Shown one piece after another: positions 26,094 through 34,619 of a stretch of 64,000 bases of DNA. The stretch covers positions 1 through 64,000 of the forward strand of contig JBCFBK010000005.1 of assembly GCA_038562555.1 (NCBI GenBank), given 5' to 3'. A program made the translations under genes and the position numbers. Below the pieces are notes generated by a model. That model was not told the DNA's origin and did no database searches. It worked only from the letters and a program-made list of their open reading frames with translations. This DNA comes from JBCFBK01 sp038562555 (GTDB taxonomy: Bacteria > Bacteroidota > Bacteroidia > Bacteroidales > Prolixibacteraceae). Position 1 is the first letter of the stretch; the number at the start of each line of letters is the position of its first letter.

Positions 26094-27452
26094 TTACAAC
26101 CCGCCAAAATAGTTATAAAACCGGACGATGGTGGCGATGCCCTTATAAAAGCGATCGAGTGAAAAGCTTTCATTGGGCGAATGAATGGCGTCTGTTTTCA
26201 GTCCGAAGCCCATCAGTACCGATTTTATGCCCAGAATTTCTTCGAAAGTTGCCACAATGGGGATTGACCCTCCGCTGCGCACCGGCAGTGGCCGGCGGCC
26301 ATAGGATTCGGTAAATGCCTTTTCCGCTGCCCGGTATGCCGGAAGATCGATTGGGCACACGTAGGCCTGACCACCGTGATGCGGTTTAACCTCGACTTTG
26401 ACCGTCGGGGGAGCTGCTTTTTCAAAATATTCCTTAAACAATGCGGAAATTTTCCTGTAGTCCTGGTTGGGGACCAGACGCGCGCTCAATTTGGCGAAAA
26501 CCTGCGAGGGCAGAACTGTCTTTGAACCTTCTCCGGTATACCCTCCCCAAATGCCGCACACATCGAACGACGGGCGGATGCCGGTCTGTTCATTCACCGG
26601 ATAACCTTTCTCGCCGCTGAGCGCCTGTACACCGATCGATTTTTTAAACTCTTCCTCATCAAAAGGAGCCTGCGCCAACAGCTCGCGTTCCTCACGGGAA
26701 ACCTCCGTCACATCATCGTAAAAACCGGGGATGGTTATTTTACCGTTGTCATCGATCAGGCCTGCTATCATTTTCGGGAGGACGATGGCGGGATTTGCTA
26801 CTGCTCCGCCGTAAAGGCCGGAGTGAAGATCATGGTCAGGACCGGTGACGGTGACCTCCCAGTAGGCGAGACCGCGAAGTCCGGTGGTGATGGCCGGTAT
26901 TTCGGGGCCGATCATGTTGGTGTCGGAGATCAGGATAATGTCGGCCCGGAGGATATCCCGGTGCTTCCGGCACCACTGTCCGAGATTTGGGGAACCGATT
27001 TCTTCTTCCCCCTCGATCATAAAGCGAACGTTACAGGGCATGGTTCCCGTACGCATCATCAGCTCAAAAGCCTTGGCATGCATAAAACTTTGCCCTTTGT
27101 TATCGTTGGCGCCACGCGCCCATATATGTCCGTCGCGTACTTCCGGCTCAAAAGGGTCTGAGTGCCACAGCTCAACCGGCCCGGCAGGCATCACGTCCAT
27201 GTGTCCGTATACCAGGACGGTTGGTTTGGCCGGATCGATGATTTTTTCGCCCCAGGTAACCGGATTTCCTCCCGTTTCAAAAACTTCAGCCCGTTCGGCT
27301 CCGGCCTCCAGTAGCAGGTTTTTCCAGTAATCTGCTGCCCGGTACATATCAGGCTTGTGGGCCGATACCGTACTGATTGAAGGAATACGGAGCAAGCCGA
27401 AGAGTTCCTCCAGAAAGCGGTCTTTGTGTTCTTTAATGTAAGTTTCGATCAT
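26094..27452 (-). CDS. M20-family metallo-dipeptidase
   Basis: 452 residues. The di-zinc site is readable: His84 and Asp86 in VYGHMDVMPAG, Asp117 in GANDNKGQ, the Glu pair in EGEEEIGS (149-152), Asp177 in ISDTNM, and the C-terminal His in DAIHSPNE. The lid/dimerisation domain lies in the middle (DHDLHSGLYGG). M20 dipeptidases hydrolyse dipeptides such as carnosine-like or general X-Xaa substrates in the cytoplasm; no signal peptide is present. It begins 10 bp after the YccS-like gene on the same strand, so the two are likely cotranscribed. Confidence 0.92.
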   Translation of the reverse strand: MIETYIKEHKDRFLEELFGLLRIPSISTVSAHKPDMYRAADYWKNLLLEAGAERAEVFETGGNPVTWGEKIIDPAKPTVLVYGHMDVMPAGPVELWHSDPFEPEVRDGHIWARGANDNKGQSFMHAKAFELMMRTGTMPCNVRFMIEGEEEIGSPNLGQWCRKHRDILRADIILISDTNMIGPEIPAITTGLRGLAYWEVTVTGPDHDLHSGLYGGAVANPAIVLPKMIAGLIDDNGKITIPGFYDDVTEVSREERELLAQAPFDEEEFKKSIGVQALSGEKGYPVNEQTGIRPSFDVCGIWGGYTGEGSKTVLPSQVFAKLSARLVPNQDYRKISALFKEYFEKAAPPTVKVEVKPHHGGQAYVCPIDLPAYRAAEKAFTESYGRRPLPVRSGGSIPIVATFEEILGIKSVLMGFGLKTDAIHSPNESFSLDRFYKGIATIVRFYNYFGGL

Positions 27453-27462
27453 CGTTTATTTT

Positions 27463-29624
27463 TTAAGGTGCAGGTTGTGCTGATTGCCCTGCGTGGAATG
27501 TTTTTGCCTGTTCAGTCAGTTGCTGGGTTACTTCAGCAATATTATACAGGAGCACCAGTTGTTGCCGGCCTGTTCCCGAGGTGCTTTGATTCATCAGCAG
27601 TCTGATTTTATTCAGGACTGCCTTCATCTCCTGATTTAGTCTGGCAGTTGCCCGGCTTGCATTGCCAAGTGCTTCCAGAATGGCATCGGCCAGCAGGAGC
27701 ATTTCCGGGTTCCGGTTGCCGTTCTCCTCCCGGTGAGCACCCAGGGCCGAGAGGTAGGAAAGCAAGGCATGGTTCAGGTAGGTGAGCGTAAACGCCTGTT
27801 CGCGGAAGGGACGTTGGCTTCCCGGTTCCACCTGCATATCCTGCCAGGCGAGAACCAGGGCATTGTCGGCCTGGTGTGCCTGACGGCGGGCTACGCGGTA
27901 GTCAAAGTCATCGTCCCTGCTCTGCCGGCGGTACTCATTTAAGATAGCCTGAAAATAACGGGTGTTCATGGCGAGCGCTTCCGAAAGCAGCCCGGGTAAT
28001 TTTTTTTGCTGCCAGTCGGGCCAGNNNNNNNNNNGCGAACGGTCAGAATGGCCAGTGCCGAACCGATCAGGGTATCGGCCAGGCGCGGGAACATTACAAC
28101 GATCCCCTGACTGGAGATCAGGTTGAAGGCGCAGAGGACAAAAATGGTGATGAAGATGACCGAGACGGCATATTTACTGCGCAGCCACAGAAAGAACAGG
28201 TAAGCCGAGGTCAGCATCAGCAGGGTCTGTCCGGCTGTGGTAGGAAGCAGCTGAACGATGAGCACACCGCCAATTACACCGCTAAAGGTTCCCAGGATGC
28301 GCTGAAACAGGCGGCGGCGGGTTTCGCTGTAGCTGGGCTGACAGACAAACAGACTGGTCAGAATAATCCATTCTCCTTTGGCAATGTCGAATCCTTCGGA
28401 TACTGAAAAACCAATGAGAAAACACAGGCTCAGCCGGATGGCATGCCGCAGGCGGGGATGATCCCACCGGAGCTGGTCGCGGAACCGTTGCATCAGGCTG
28501 CGGGGATCTCTGGCCAGGCGCGGCGCCAGGTTCCGCTGATGATCTTCCTGCAGGGCCCGGAGCGAAGCATTCGACCGGGATAGATTATGGATCAACATAG
28601 CCAGCGGGTGACTGTCGCCTGATTTCTCGAGTTGGCCGGTCAGGGCATCCACGGTCCACGCCAGCGCCGACGGATGATGGTAGGGTACGCCGGTCAGGAG
28701 GCATTTCGAAAACTGTCGGGCAGCTCTGGCCAACTGATGCAGTAATTGTCCGATGCCTTCCATGAGCGGCTGGTTGTCCGGATCACGACTGAGCAGATCA
28801 TAACGCTGGTGGCTGGAAGCCGCCCGCTCATGAAGGCTTTGCAACAGCATGAAATACTGGAGGTACGGTTTTAAAAGTGTTTGGTCGCGGACTGAGTCGC
28901 CGTAACTGTTTAGCACTTCCTTGCAGCGCTCAAGTGCATTTACCAGCTCAACGTTCAGCAGTGCCAGTCGGTTACGAACCTCGGCCTGAACTTTTTCATC
29001 GCTGGGGAAAAGAATGGCTTTTTCGTCAAGGTATTTTGAAAGCGCAAAAAATCCGCGCGCCAGTTGTTCCTCAAGCAGGCGCCACGGGTGATAATAAAGC
29101 AGTGCCAGGGAAAACAGACCGTAGAACAATGCTCCTGAAGGCAGCAAAACCGGTTGCCAGTACCAGGCCGGACTGATCTCCGAACCAATCATCGCATAAA
29201 TGCCGACCAGGATAGATCCGAAGGTGACTCCCCGGTAACGTTCGCTCAGTCCGCCGATCAGCAGAAAAACAATCGTTGAAACCGACAATCCGGTGCCCAG
29301 CAAAACCGGATAAGGGCGCAGCAGTTCGACTGAAAGACTGGCAATTCCAAAACTGATAACTTTTAAAGCCAGCGACCGGATCCGGCCTCTTGGATGGTCG
29401 TCGGTTTCGGAAAGCGCGCCGGCAAGGACGCCCAAAGCCAGGGTGACGGCAAAAAATGAACGGTCGAGCAGAATAAGCGGAACAGAAAGAACGGCAATGG
29501 CTATGGTGGCCTTGGCCGCCATCATCCGGTCGGGATGCTGCCAAAAGGCTCTTTTTGCCTGCTCGTACCAGGGACGGTCTGCAAGCGCAAAGACTGACGG
29601 TAAGCCATTTTTCAGGACGTGCAT
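27463..29624 (-). CDS. YccS/FUSC-family inner-membrane protein, interrupted by a scaffold gap
   Basis: One gene of about 720 residues is broken by ten Ns at 28025-28034. The upstream 530 codons end ...LAILTVR at the gap. Below the gap, in a different frame, WPDWQQKKLPGLLSEALAMN continues into TRYFQAILNEYRRQ, which is the expected continuation in YccS-type proteins. Two blocks of membrane helices (about residues 40-175 and 395-530) surround a long soluble helical region with SKYLDEKAILF. A separate ORF starting at 27969 is thus the C-terminal part, not a gene. The true gap must leave remainder 2 modulo 3. Function unproven; the FUSC family is linked to efflux of aromatic acids. Confidence 0.85.
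28025..28034. other. Assembly gap (10 N)
   Basis: Ten Ns inside the YccS-like gene. The coding frames on each side do not agree across exactly ten bases, so the gap size is nominal. Confidence 0.98.
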
Positions 29625-29699
29625 CGTGAACCGCTTTTAAGCAAAGTTAACAAATAAAAACCGGACGTTTTAACTGCAAACGAGGGAGGGCTAAACAAA

Positions 29700-29728
29700 A
29701 AGACACCAACCGTGGCTGATGTCTTTCG
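29700..29728 (-). terminator. Terminator after the acyl-CoA dehydrogenase gene
   Basis: On the minus strand AAAGACATCAGCCA pairs imperfectly with the following TGGTGTCTTT and is followed by a T-rich run. It lies 20-50 bp after the stop at 29748. Confidence 0.55.
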
Positions 29729-29747
29729 CTATTTGTATGACGCTTGA

Positions 29748-31310
29748 TTACTTTGCCGAAAGCTGAAGCCAGGAACTGTTTTCGCGGTAATCTTCAACAA
29801 CAAGGTCGTTAGTCTTAAGCCTAAACGTGCTCATCAATTGCCTGATTTCCTGATGAAGCATGTTGATCCCTCCCTGGATCAGGTCTTTGCGGAAGCCTTC
29901 ATCGCCCAGTTGATGTACCATGTCCATTGAAACCACCCGGCCGATGACCTGTCCCAGTTCCACGAGCTTCCGCTGTGGAAGCTCCATGTTAAGATTAAAA
30001 TTGAAGAGTTCTTTTAACTGGTCAGCCGACCGGTTTGTGAGATCGTTTACTTTTAGAAAATTAAACAGGTTTGTCTCCTTTAACCGCTTCATCTGCTTGA
30101 TCACGTTTTCGGAGATCTGTGCATAAAGAATATCATTCGATCCTTCAAAGATCTGAAACGGCCGGCTGTCTGTGATCCCGCGCCCGGCAATGTGACTGTT
30201 CCGGTACGCTTTGGCTCCCACCAATTGGGTTACCGACTGGGCAGCCTGTTGCATGAGGTCGGTGATAACCGACTTGACTGAGTTTGCTTCCATGCCAATG
30301 CCCGTCAGGTCATTTTCAATGCCTGCCTTTTTTGCGCTGTTTGAACACATAGCCGAACATACGGTGAACGAGGCCTGCAGCTTTGACAAGCGTTCCTGCA
30401 CCTGATCATAACTGAACAGGCTTTTGCCTCCGACAAGGCGCTGTTTGCAATGATTCAGTCCTTCATCAAGCATCCGGTGGATAAATCCCATGCCCATGCC
30501 CGGGAATTGCATGCGGCTGCGGTGAAGGAGGTCCAGCATCATTTTTACACCCGTTGAATGAGGTTGCAATTTATGTGTTTCAGGGATCGTAACATCAATA
30601 TGATTCCTTCCGTAGGGGATTTGATAAAGCCCCAGGTTGTCATAAAACTCTTCTACCTTTATGCTCTGGTTCGGTTGGGTGACATCGCAGATAAAAAAAT
30701 CAATATCCCGCAGCAAATCGCCTTCAGGCGATTTTTTACGGGCAGTCAAAAGCCAATATTCTGCCCAGCCCGTCAGTCCGGCCCAGTGTTTTTTTCCTTT
30801 CAGGTGAAAATAGCCGCCTTCTTCTGTAAAAGAGGTTTGCATGCTAAGTGCATCGCTTCCATAGTCGGGCTCGGTGATCATCAGTCCGCCCATGTTTCTG
30901 TCTTCCAGAAATCGTTTAAAAACAGTGGCTTTTGCTTCATCCGATGCATATTTGGCAACGGGCTGCAGAAATAAGGCTGAATTAATGCCAAAGGTAAGGG
31001 ACAGCGCCAGCGATTCGTATGACGCAACTTCAAGCAGCGCCAGGTTTTCAGCGGGCAGGGATCCCCGGCCCCCGTACTCTTTGGGAATGCCTATAGCAAG
31101 CGGATTCAATTCCATGATTTCCCGGAGAACAAACGGAGGAAGTCCCCGTTGCTGGGCATACTGATTAATGTCACCACGCAAGTGGTATACCTGCGTCATT
31201 TTGATTTTCAACTTTTCAAGGAATTGTTGGATTGATTCCAACTTTTGAGCCGGCTGCACAACCGGAATACGATTTATGGTGTGGTTGCTTTTTACGATAA
31301 TTTCATTCAT
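29748..31310 (-). CDS. Acyl-CoA dehydrogenase
   Basis: 520 residues. The N-terminal helical domain covers about 25-140. The middle beta-domain carries ITEPDYGSDALSMQT (145-159) and the FAD-binding KGKKHWAGLTGWAEYWLL. The C-terminal helical domain has the motif IFEGSNDILY, whose Glu389 sits where medium-chain enzymes have their catalytic base. It oxidises an acyl-CoA to the enoyl-CoA, passing electrons to ETF. Substrate length is unknown; the protein is longer than classical 380-residue enzymes and has an extra C-terminal helical segment, as do many Bacteroidota members. It is a single-gene unit. Confidence 0.9.
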   Translation of the reverse strand: MNEIIVKSNHTINRIPVVQPAQKLESIQQFLEKLKIKMTQVYHLRGDINQYAQQRGLPPFVLREIMELNPLAIGIPKEYGGRGSLPAENLALLEVASYESLALSLTFGINSALFLQPVAKYASDEAKATVFKRFLEDRNMGGLMITEPDYGSDALSMQTSFTEEGGYFHLKGKKHWAGLTGWAEYWLLTARKKSPEGDLLRDIDFFICDVTQPNQSIKVEEFYDNLGLYQIPYGRNHIDVTIPETHKLQPHSTGVKMMLDLLHRSRMQFPGMGMGFIHRMLDEGLNHCKQRLVGGKSLFSYDQVQERLSKLQASFTVCSAMCSNSAKKAGIENDLTGIGMEANSVKSVITDLMQQAAQSVTQLVGAKAYRNSHIAGRGITDSRPFQIFEGSNDILYAQISENVIKQMKRLKETNLFNFLKVNDLTNRSADQLKELFNFNLNMELPQRKLVELGQVIGRVVSMDMVHQLGDEGFRKDLIQGGINMLHQEIRQLMSTFRLKTNDLVVEDYRENSSWLQLSAK

Positions 31311-31413
31311 TCTGTTTCTTTTGCTGTGTCGAGGCGATATTTACCTCACATTATAACAAGGGGTTCGCCCGATTGTTTTGCAGAGGCTTCATTTGGAACA
31401 GGTTGAATTATGT

Positions 31414-32349
31414 TTATAATTGTCCTTCAGGAGAACGGTATAAATGGAAGCCCTGAGTTGCACGACTCGTAATCTGTGTGTTTGCCTTGTGAAACTGGTT
31501 CCGGTAGAGGATAGGAGTAAGCAGCGTGAATTTTTTAAAGCAGCGGTTAAAATTTGATATGTTATTGAATCCGCTTTCAAAACAGATCTGGGAGATTGTG
31601 TGTTTACCTTCAATGAGTAGTTTGCAGGCATACCCGATCCTCATTTCCATAACGAATTCGGTGAATGTTTTTCCGGTCTTTTCCCTGAAATAACGGCTGA
31701 ACGCTGACGGGTTCATGCCGATGTGACTTGCAACCGTTTCCAGCCTGACCGGCTCCCGGTATGAGGAATTGATGATGTGCATCACCTTATCGAGGCGATT
31801 GCTTGACCAGTCCTGAAAATCGGAACGGTAGGTTTCGCTGGCCAGCAGTTTATATTCACCGGTGAGAGCGAGGCTATTGAGTATCCGGACAAATTTCAGG
31901 GTCCTTTCCAAACCTTGCAGTTTGAGCAATTTCTTTAGTCCCGGTCCCAGCGAATCGGCAACAGTACGAGAAAAGCTGATCCCCCGGGCCGATAGGTTCA
32001 ACAGCTTTCTGATCGGGTAGAATTCGGGATAGAATTCAATCTGATGACTGAAGAAATCGGTCGGAAAGTGGATCACGATGGCATTGACAAGGTATCGCGG
32101 ATCCTCATTATAAAAGCGTTCATCATTTTTCCAGAAGTGAGGCAGATTTGAGCCCAGCAGGACCAGATCACCTTCGTTAAAATCTTCCACATGATCGGCA
32201 ACAAAGCGTTTTCCAAAACTCTTAATAATATAGACCAGTTCGAATTCGGGATGAAAATGCCAGGGAAAGGTGAAATGCGGAAACTCATCCCATTTAACAG
32301 TAATGGATGTTTTCCCCTTTAAATTCAACTGCTCGTGCATAATCTTCAT
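31414..32349 (-). CDS. AraC-family transcriptional regulator with cupin sensor domain
   Basis: 311 residues. The N-terminal half is a cupin-like sugar-sensor domain (FPWHFHPEFELVYIIKS, GDLVLLGSNLPHFW). The C-terminal part, about residues 190-285, is the double helix-turn-helix: VRLETVASHIGMNPSAFSRY and ISQICFESGFNNISNFNR. Regulators of this build usually activate nearby sugar-catabolic genes. It is divergent from the third Sus set, separated by 440 bp, so it may contribute to that locus beside its own ECF/FecR pair. An alternative start is three codons downstream. Confidence 0.92.
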   Translation of the reverse strand: MKIMHEQLNLKGKTSITVKWDEFPHFTFPWHFHPEFELVYIIKSFGKRFVADHVEDFNEGDLVLLGSNLPHFWKNDERFYNEDPRYLVNAIVIHFPTDFFSHQIEFYPEFYPIRKLLNLSARGISFSRTVADSLGPGLKKLLKLQGLERTLKFVRILNSLALTGEYKLLASETYRSDFQDWSSNRLDKVMHIINSSYREPVRLETVASHIGMNPSAFSRYFREKTGKTFTEFVMEMRIGYACKLLIEGKHTISQICFESGFNNISNFNRCFKKFTLLTPILYRNQFHKANTQITSRATQGFHLYRSPEGQL

Positions 32350-32790
32350 ACCCGTAAAGATAAAAGAAATCGGGAAAATATCGTATACTACACTTGTTAG
32401 CGCCTTCTGATCTTCATCGCTATCCGGAAGCCTCTTCTTTCGATATTGGCAGTATAATCAGTTGATCTCATATAGCGATGGTTCGGACGACCTACGGGAT
32501 TCGCCCGGACTTCATACGGGCTTCCTGCGAACCTCAACAGGAATATCCCCGATTAAATCAGGTATAATGGTAGGGGTAACCGACAGCTGTCCCGGTGCGT
32601 CATCTCCCGGCGATTTCTGGTTGAAGCAGGTAAACCGAATCCCGAAAAAAATATGAACGTCGGTGGAATCGGTTTGAGCGAAGGTACATCCAATTGATCT
32701 TCATCCTGATAAAATAAATATTGTTTTTAAACATGTTGGTTGTTCTGAAGATAGACTTATTTTTAACATCCAAACCAATGACGAAATTTT
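32350..32790. other. 440-bp intergenic region with a decayed ORF-like stretch
   Basis: Between the divergent araC-type and ECF sigma genes. Bases about 32475-32660 read on the minus strand as an open, protein-like segment (including TPTIIPDLIGDIPVEVRRKP), but with no start, an internal stop and no known domain. The final 130 bp are AT-rich and should hold the sigma promoter; AAATTTTG (32783-32790) resembles a -7 box directly before the GTG start. No RNA gene is seen. Confidence 0.5.
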
Positions 32791-33408
32791 GTGAAGCAGA
32801 AAAACGGAATTGCAGAAATTCGTACCGTTGTGTCGCTAAAAGCAGGAGATGTTGCTGCTTTTGATTATTTTTTTGAAAATTATTCAAAAGAACTCCATCA
32901 TTTTTCTCTGAAAATACTTAAATCGAAGCAGGATGCTGATGAAGTCGTTCAGGAGGTTTTTTTGAGGATCTGGGAAAAACGCGATCAGATCAACCCCTTG
33001 AAGTCATTTCGTTCTTACTTGTTTACCATTGCCTTAAACAACATCCGGGGCAGGTTTTTAAAAACAGCAAAAGAAAACCGGTTTAAAGTTGAATTGTATG
33101 ACGAACTGGTTTCGGCGGCCTCAGAGGAACCGGAAGAAAAAATTTTTTCACATTACCTTTCAATACTGGATGAGCTGATCCGGAAACTTCCCGAAAGAAG
33201 AAAAGAGATATTCCTGATGCATAAAAAAGAGGGACTTACAGTCCCCGAAGTGGCAGGTTATCTGGATTTGTCGCCTAAAACGGTAGAGAACCAGCTCACT
33301 GCCGCCCTTAAGACCCTCCGGGAGGCATTTAATGAGAGAAATATCAGGGGGTTGTATCTTTTCTTTGTCCGGTTTTGCGGGTGTAATCACGCTAAGAGGT
33401 TAAACTGA
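32791..33408 (+). CDS. ECF RNA polymerase sigma factor (FecI-type), Sus set 3
   Basis: 205 residues from GTG at 32791; another GTG at 32830 (codon 14) is possible because a -7-like AAATTTTG abuts the first start. Region 2: FDYFFENYSKELHHFSLKIL, QDADEVVQEVFLRIWEKRD. Region 4: LPERRKEIFLMHKKEGLTV, LDLSPKTVENQLTAALKTL. The C-terminus ends in a short aromatic, Cys-containing tail (LYLFFVRFCGC). Expected to drive the third susC/susD set and perhaps the oxidoreductase genes behind it. Confidence 0.93.
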   Translation: MKQKNGIAEIRTVVSLKAGDVAAFDYFFENYSKELHHFSLKILKSKQDADEVVQEVFLRIWEKRDQINPLKSFRSYLFTIALNNIRGRFLKTAKENRFKVELYDELVSAASEEPEEKIFSHYLSILDELIRKLPERRKEIFLMHKKEGLTVPEVAGYLDLSPKTVENQLTAALKTLREAFNERNIRGLYLFFVRFCGCNHAKRLN

Positions 33409-33500
33409 GCCGGTAAATTTTTTCACTGATAAAAAAAAATAAAACTTCGATAGGGGGGTAAACCACTTTTTTGATACTGGGTACAGAAGGTTATAAAAAG

Positions 33501-34538
33501 ATGGTGAACAAAGAATTTGCAGCAATACGGAATTTTCTGGACAACCGGTACTCGAAAGATGATTATCTTCAGGTAATCAGTCAATTTGAAGAAGATGAGA
33601 CTTTCGGAGGACTGAAGAGTTATCTAATCGGACAGGAGTGGCATTCCGTAAGTGATCAGGCGCTTCCCGAAGAAAAGTATCAGGTTCTGAGGATGCAAGT
33701 CCTGCAACAGATCCTGAAGCAGGAGTCGGGCTACCACAGAAGAGGCATCAGCCGGTTTGCTCCACTGATTGGCCGGGTTGCTGCTATTTTGATTCTTCCC
33801 TTATTTCTTGCCACACTTTATTTCTATGTCCAGTGGCAAAAAATCGATTCGCAACAGGACGTTTATGCCGAGATTTATTGCCCGCCGGGCACGCGCTCCC
33901 GGTTTAATCTGCCTGATGGTTCTGCCGGCTGGCTGAACAGCGATTCCCATCTGAAATACCCGGTCAGGTTTACCGGGAACAGACAGGTGGAATTATCGGG
34001 AGAGGCATTTTTTGATGTGGCGGAGAACAAGCACAGCCCGTTTACCGTGAAGGCAGAGGGGATCAATGTGGAGGCGCTTGGCACTGAGTTTAATGTGATG
34101 GCCTATCCTGACTGTTCGCGTATAGAAGTGTCGCTGGAAGAAGGTTCGGTGAAAGTATCCAGGCCGGAAACAGATCTGAATGAAATTCTAATTCCGGATC
34201 AGCGTCTGGTTTTTTCGAAAACGGCGAACAAGGTGACGGTTCATTCCGGAGACAATAACTATTTCACTTCCTGGAAGGATGGTTACCTGGTCTTCAGGAA
34301 CGTTCCGCTGGGGGAAGTCGCGATGCGCCTTTCGCGCTGGTATAACTCGGAGATCACCGTAGCGGATGATACTCTAAAGAACATGCCTTACCGGGCTACA
34401 TTCCGGAATGAATCACTTGAACGTGTGCTTTCTCTTCTGTCCATGTCTGCTAACATTTCTTATTCAATAACAGAATTAAAAACCAATAACGATGGAACTT
34501 ATGAGAAACAAAAAGTAATGCTCATGTATAAAAAGTAA
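33501..34538 (+). CDS. FecR-family anti-sigma factor, Sus set 3
   Basis: 345 residues from the ATG at 33501; a TTG at 33471 would add ten residues. One membrane helix near residues 88-110 (VAAILILPLFLATLYFYVQW), the periplasmic FecR domain (RFNLPDGSAGWLNSDSHLKYP, QVELSGEAFFDVAEN, VEALGTEFNVMAY) and a C-terminal DUF4974-like domain (LGEVAMRLSRWYNSEI). A run of six G (33453-33458) lies between the sigma gene and the start. The stop codon overlaps the A-tract that forms the U-run of the antisense hairpin before susC. Confidence 0.92.
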   Translation: MVNKEFAAIRNFLDNRYSKDDYLQVISQFEEDETFGGLKSYLIGQEWHSVSDQALPEEKYQVLRMQVLQQILKQESGYHRRGISRFAPLIGRVAAILILPLFLATLYFYVQWQKIDSQQDVYAEIYCPPGTRSRFNLPDGSAGWLNSDSHLKYPVRFTGNRQVELSGEAFFDVAENKHSPFTVKAEGINVEALGTEFNVMAYPDCSRIEVSLEEGSVKVSRPETDLNEILIPDQRLVFSKTANKVTVHSGDNNYFTSWKDGYLVFRNVPLGEVAMRLSRWYNSEITVADDTLKNMPYRATFRNESLERVLSLLSMSANISYSITELKTNNDGTYEKQKVMLMYKK

Positions 34539-34570
34539 AAAACGAGACAGTGCTGGTACACTGTCCCGTT
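34537..34570 (-). terminator. Hairpin between fecR and susC (set 3), terminator on the minus strand
   Basis: Arms AACGAGACAGTG (34541-34552) and CACTGTCCCGTT (34559-34570), loop CTGGTA. The plus-strand RNA has one A.C mismatch and no T-run afterwards (CGTTATGC). The minus-strand RNA has G.U there and its 3' side ends in a run of six U (34542-34537). A matching minus-strand -7 box is weak here (TAAATTCA at 34620-34613), so no separate antisense RNA is annotated. Confidence 0.65.
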
Positions 34571-34619
34571 ATGCTTAACATTTTAAACTGATGTCTAACC
34601 AGTTAAACGATTTGAATTT

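Noticed and set aside
27463..27969. Separate 168-residue gene downstream of the YccS-like gene
   Set aside because: The frame continues upstream of its ATG to the N gap and matches the C-terminal part of the YccS family, so it is part of the same gene.
27966..28034. Frameshift or pseudogene in the YccS-like gene
   Set aside because: The frame change falls exactly at the 10-N gap, so it reflects an unknown gap length.
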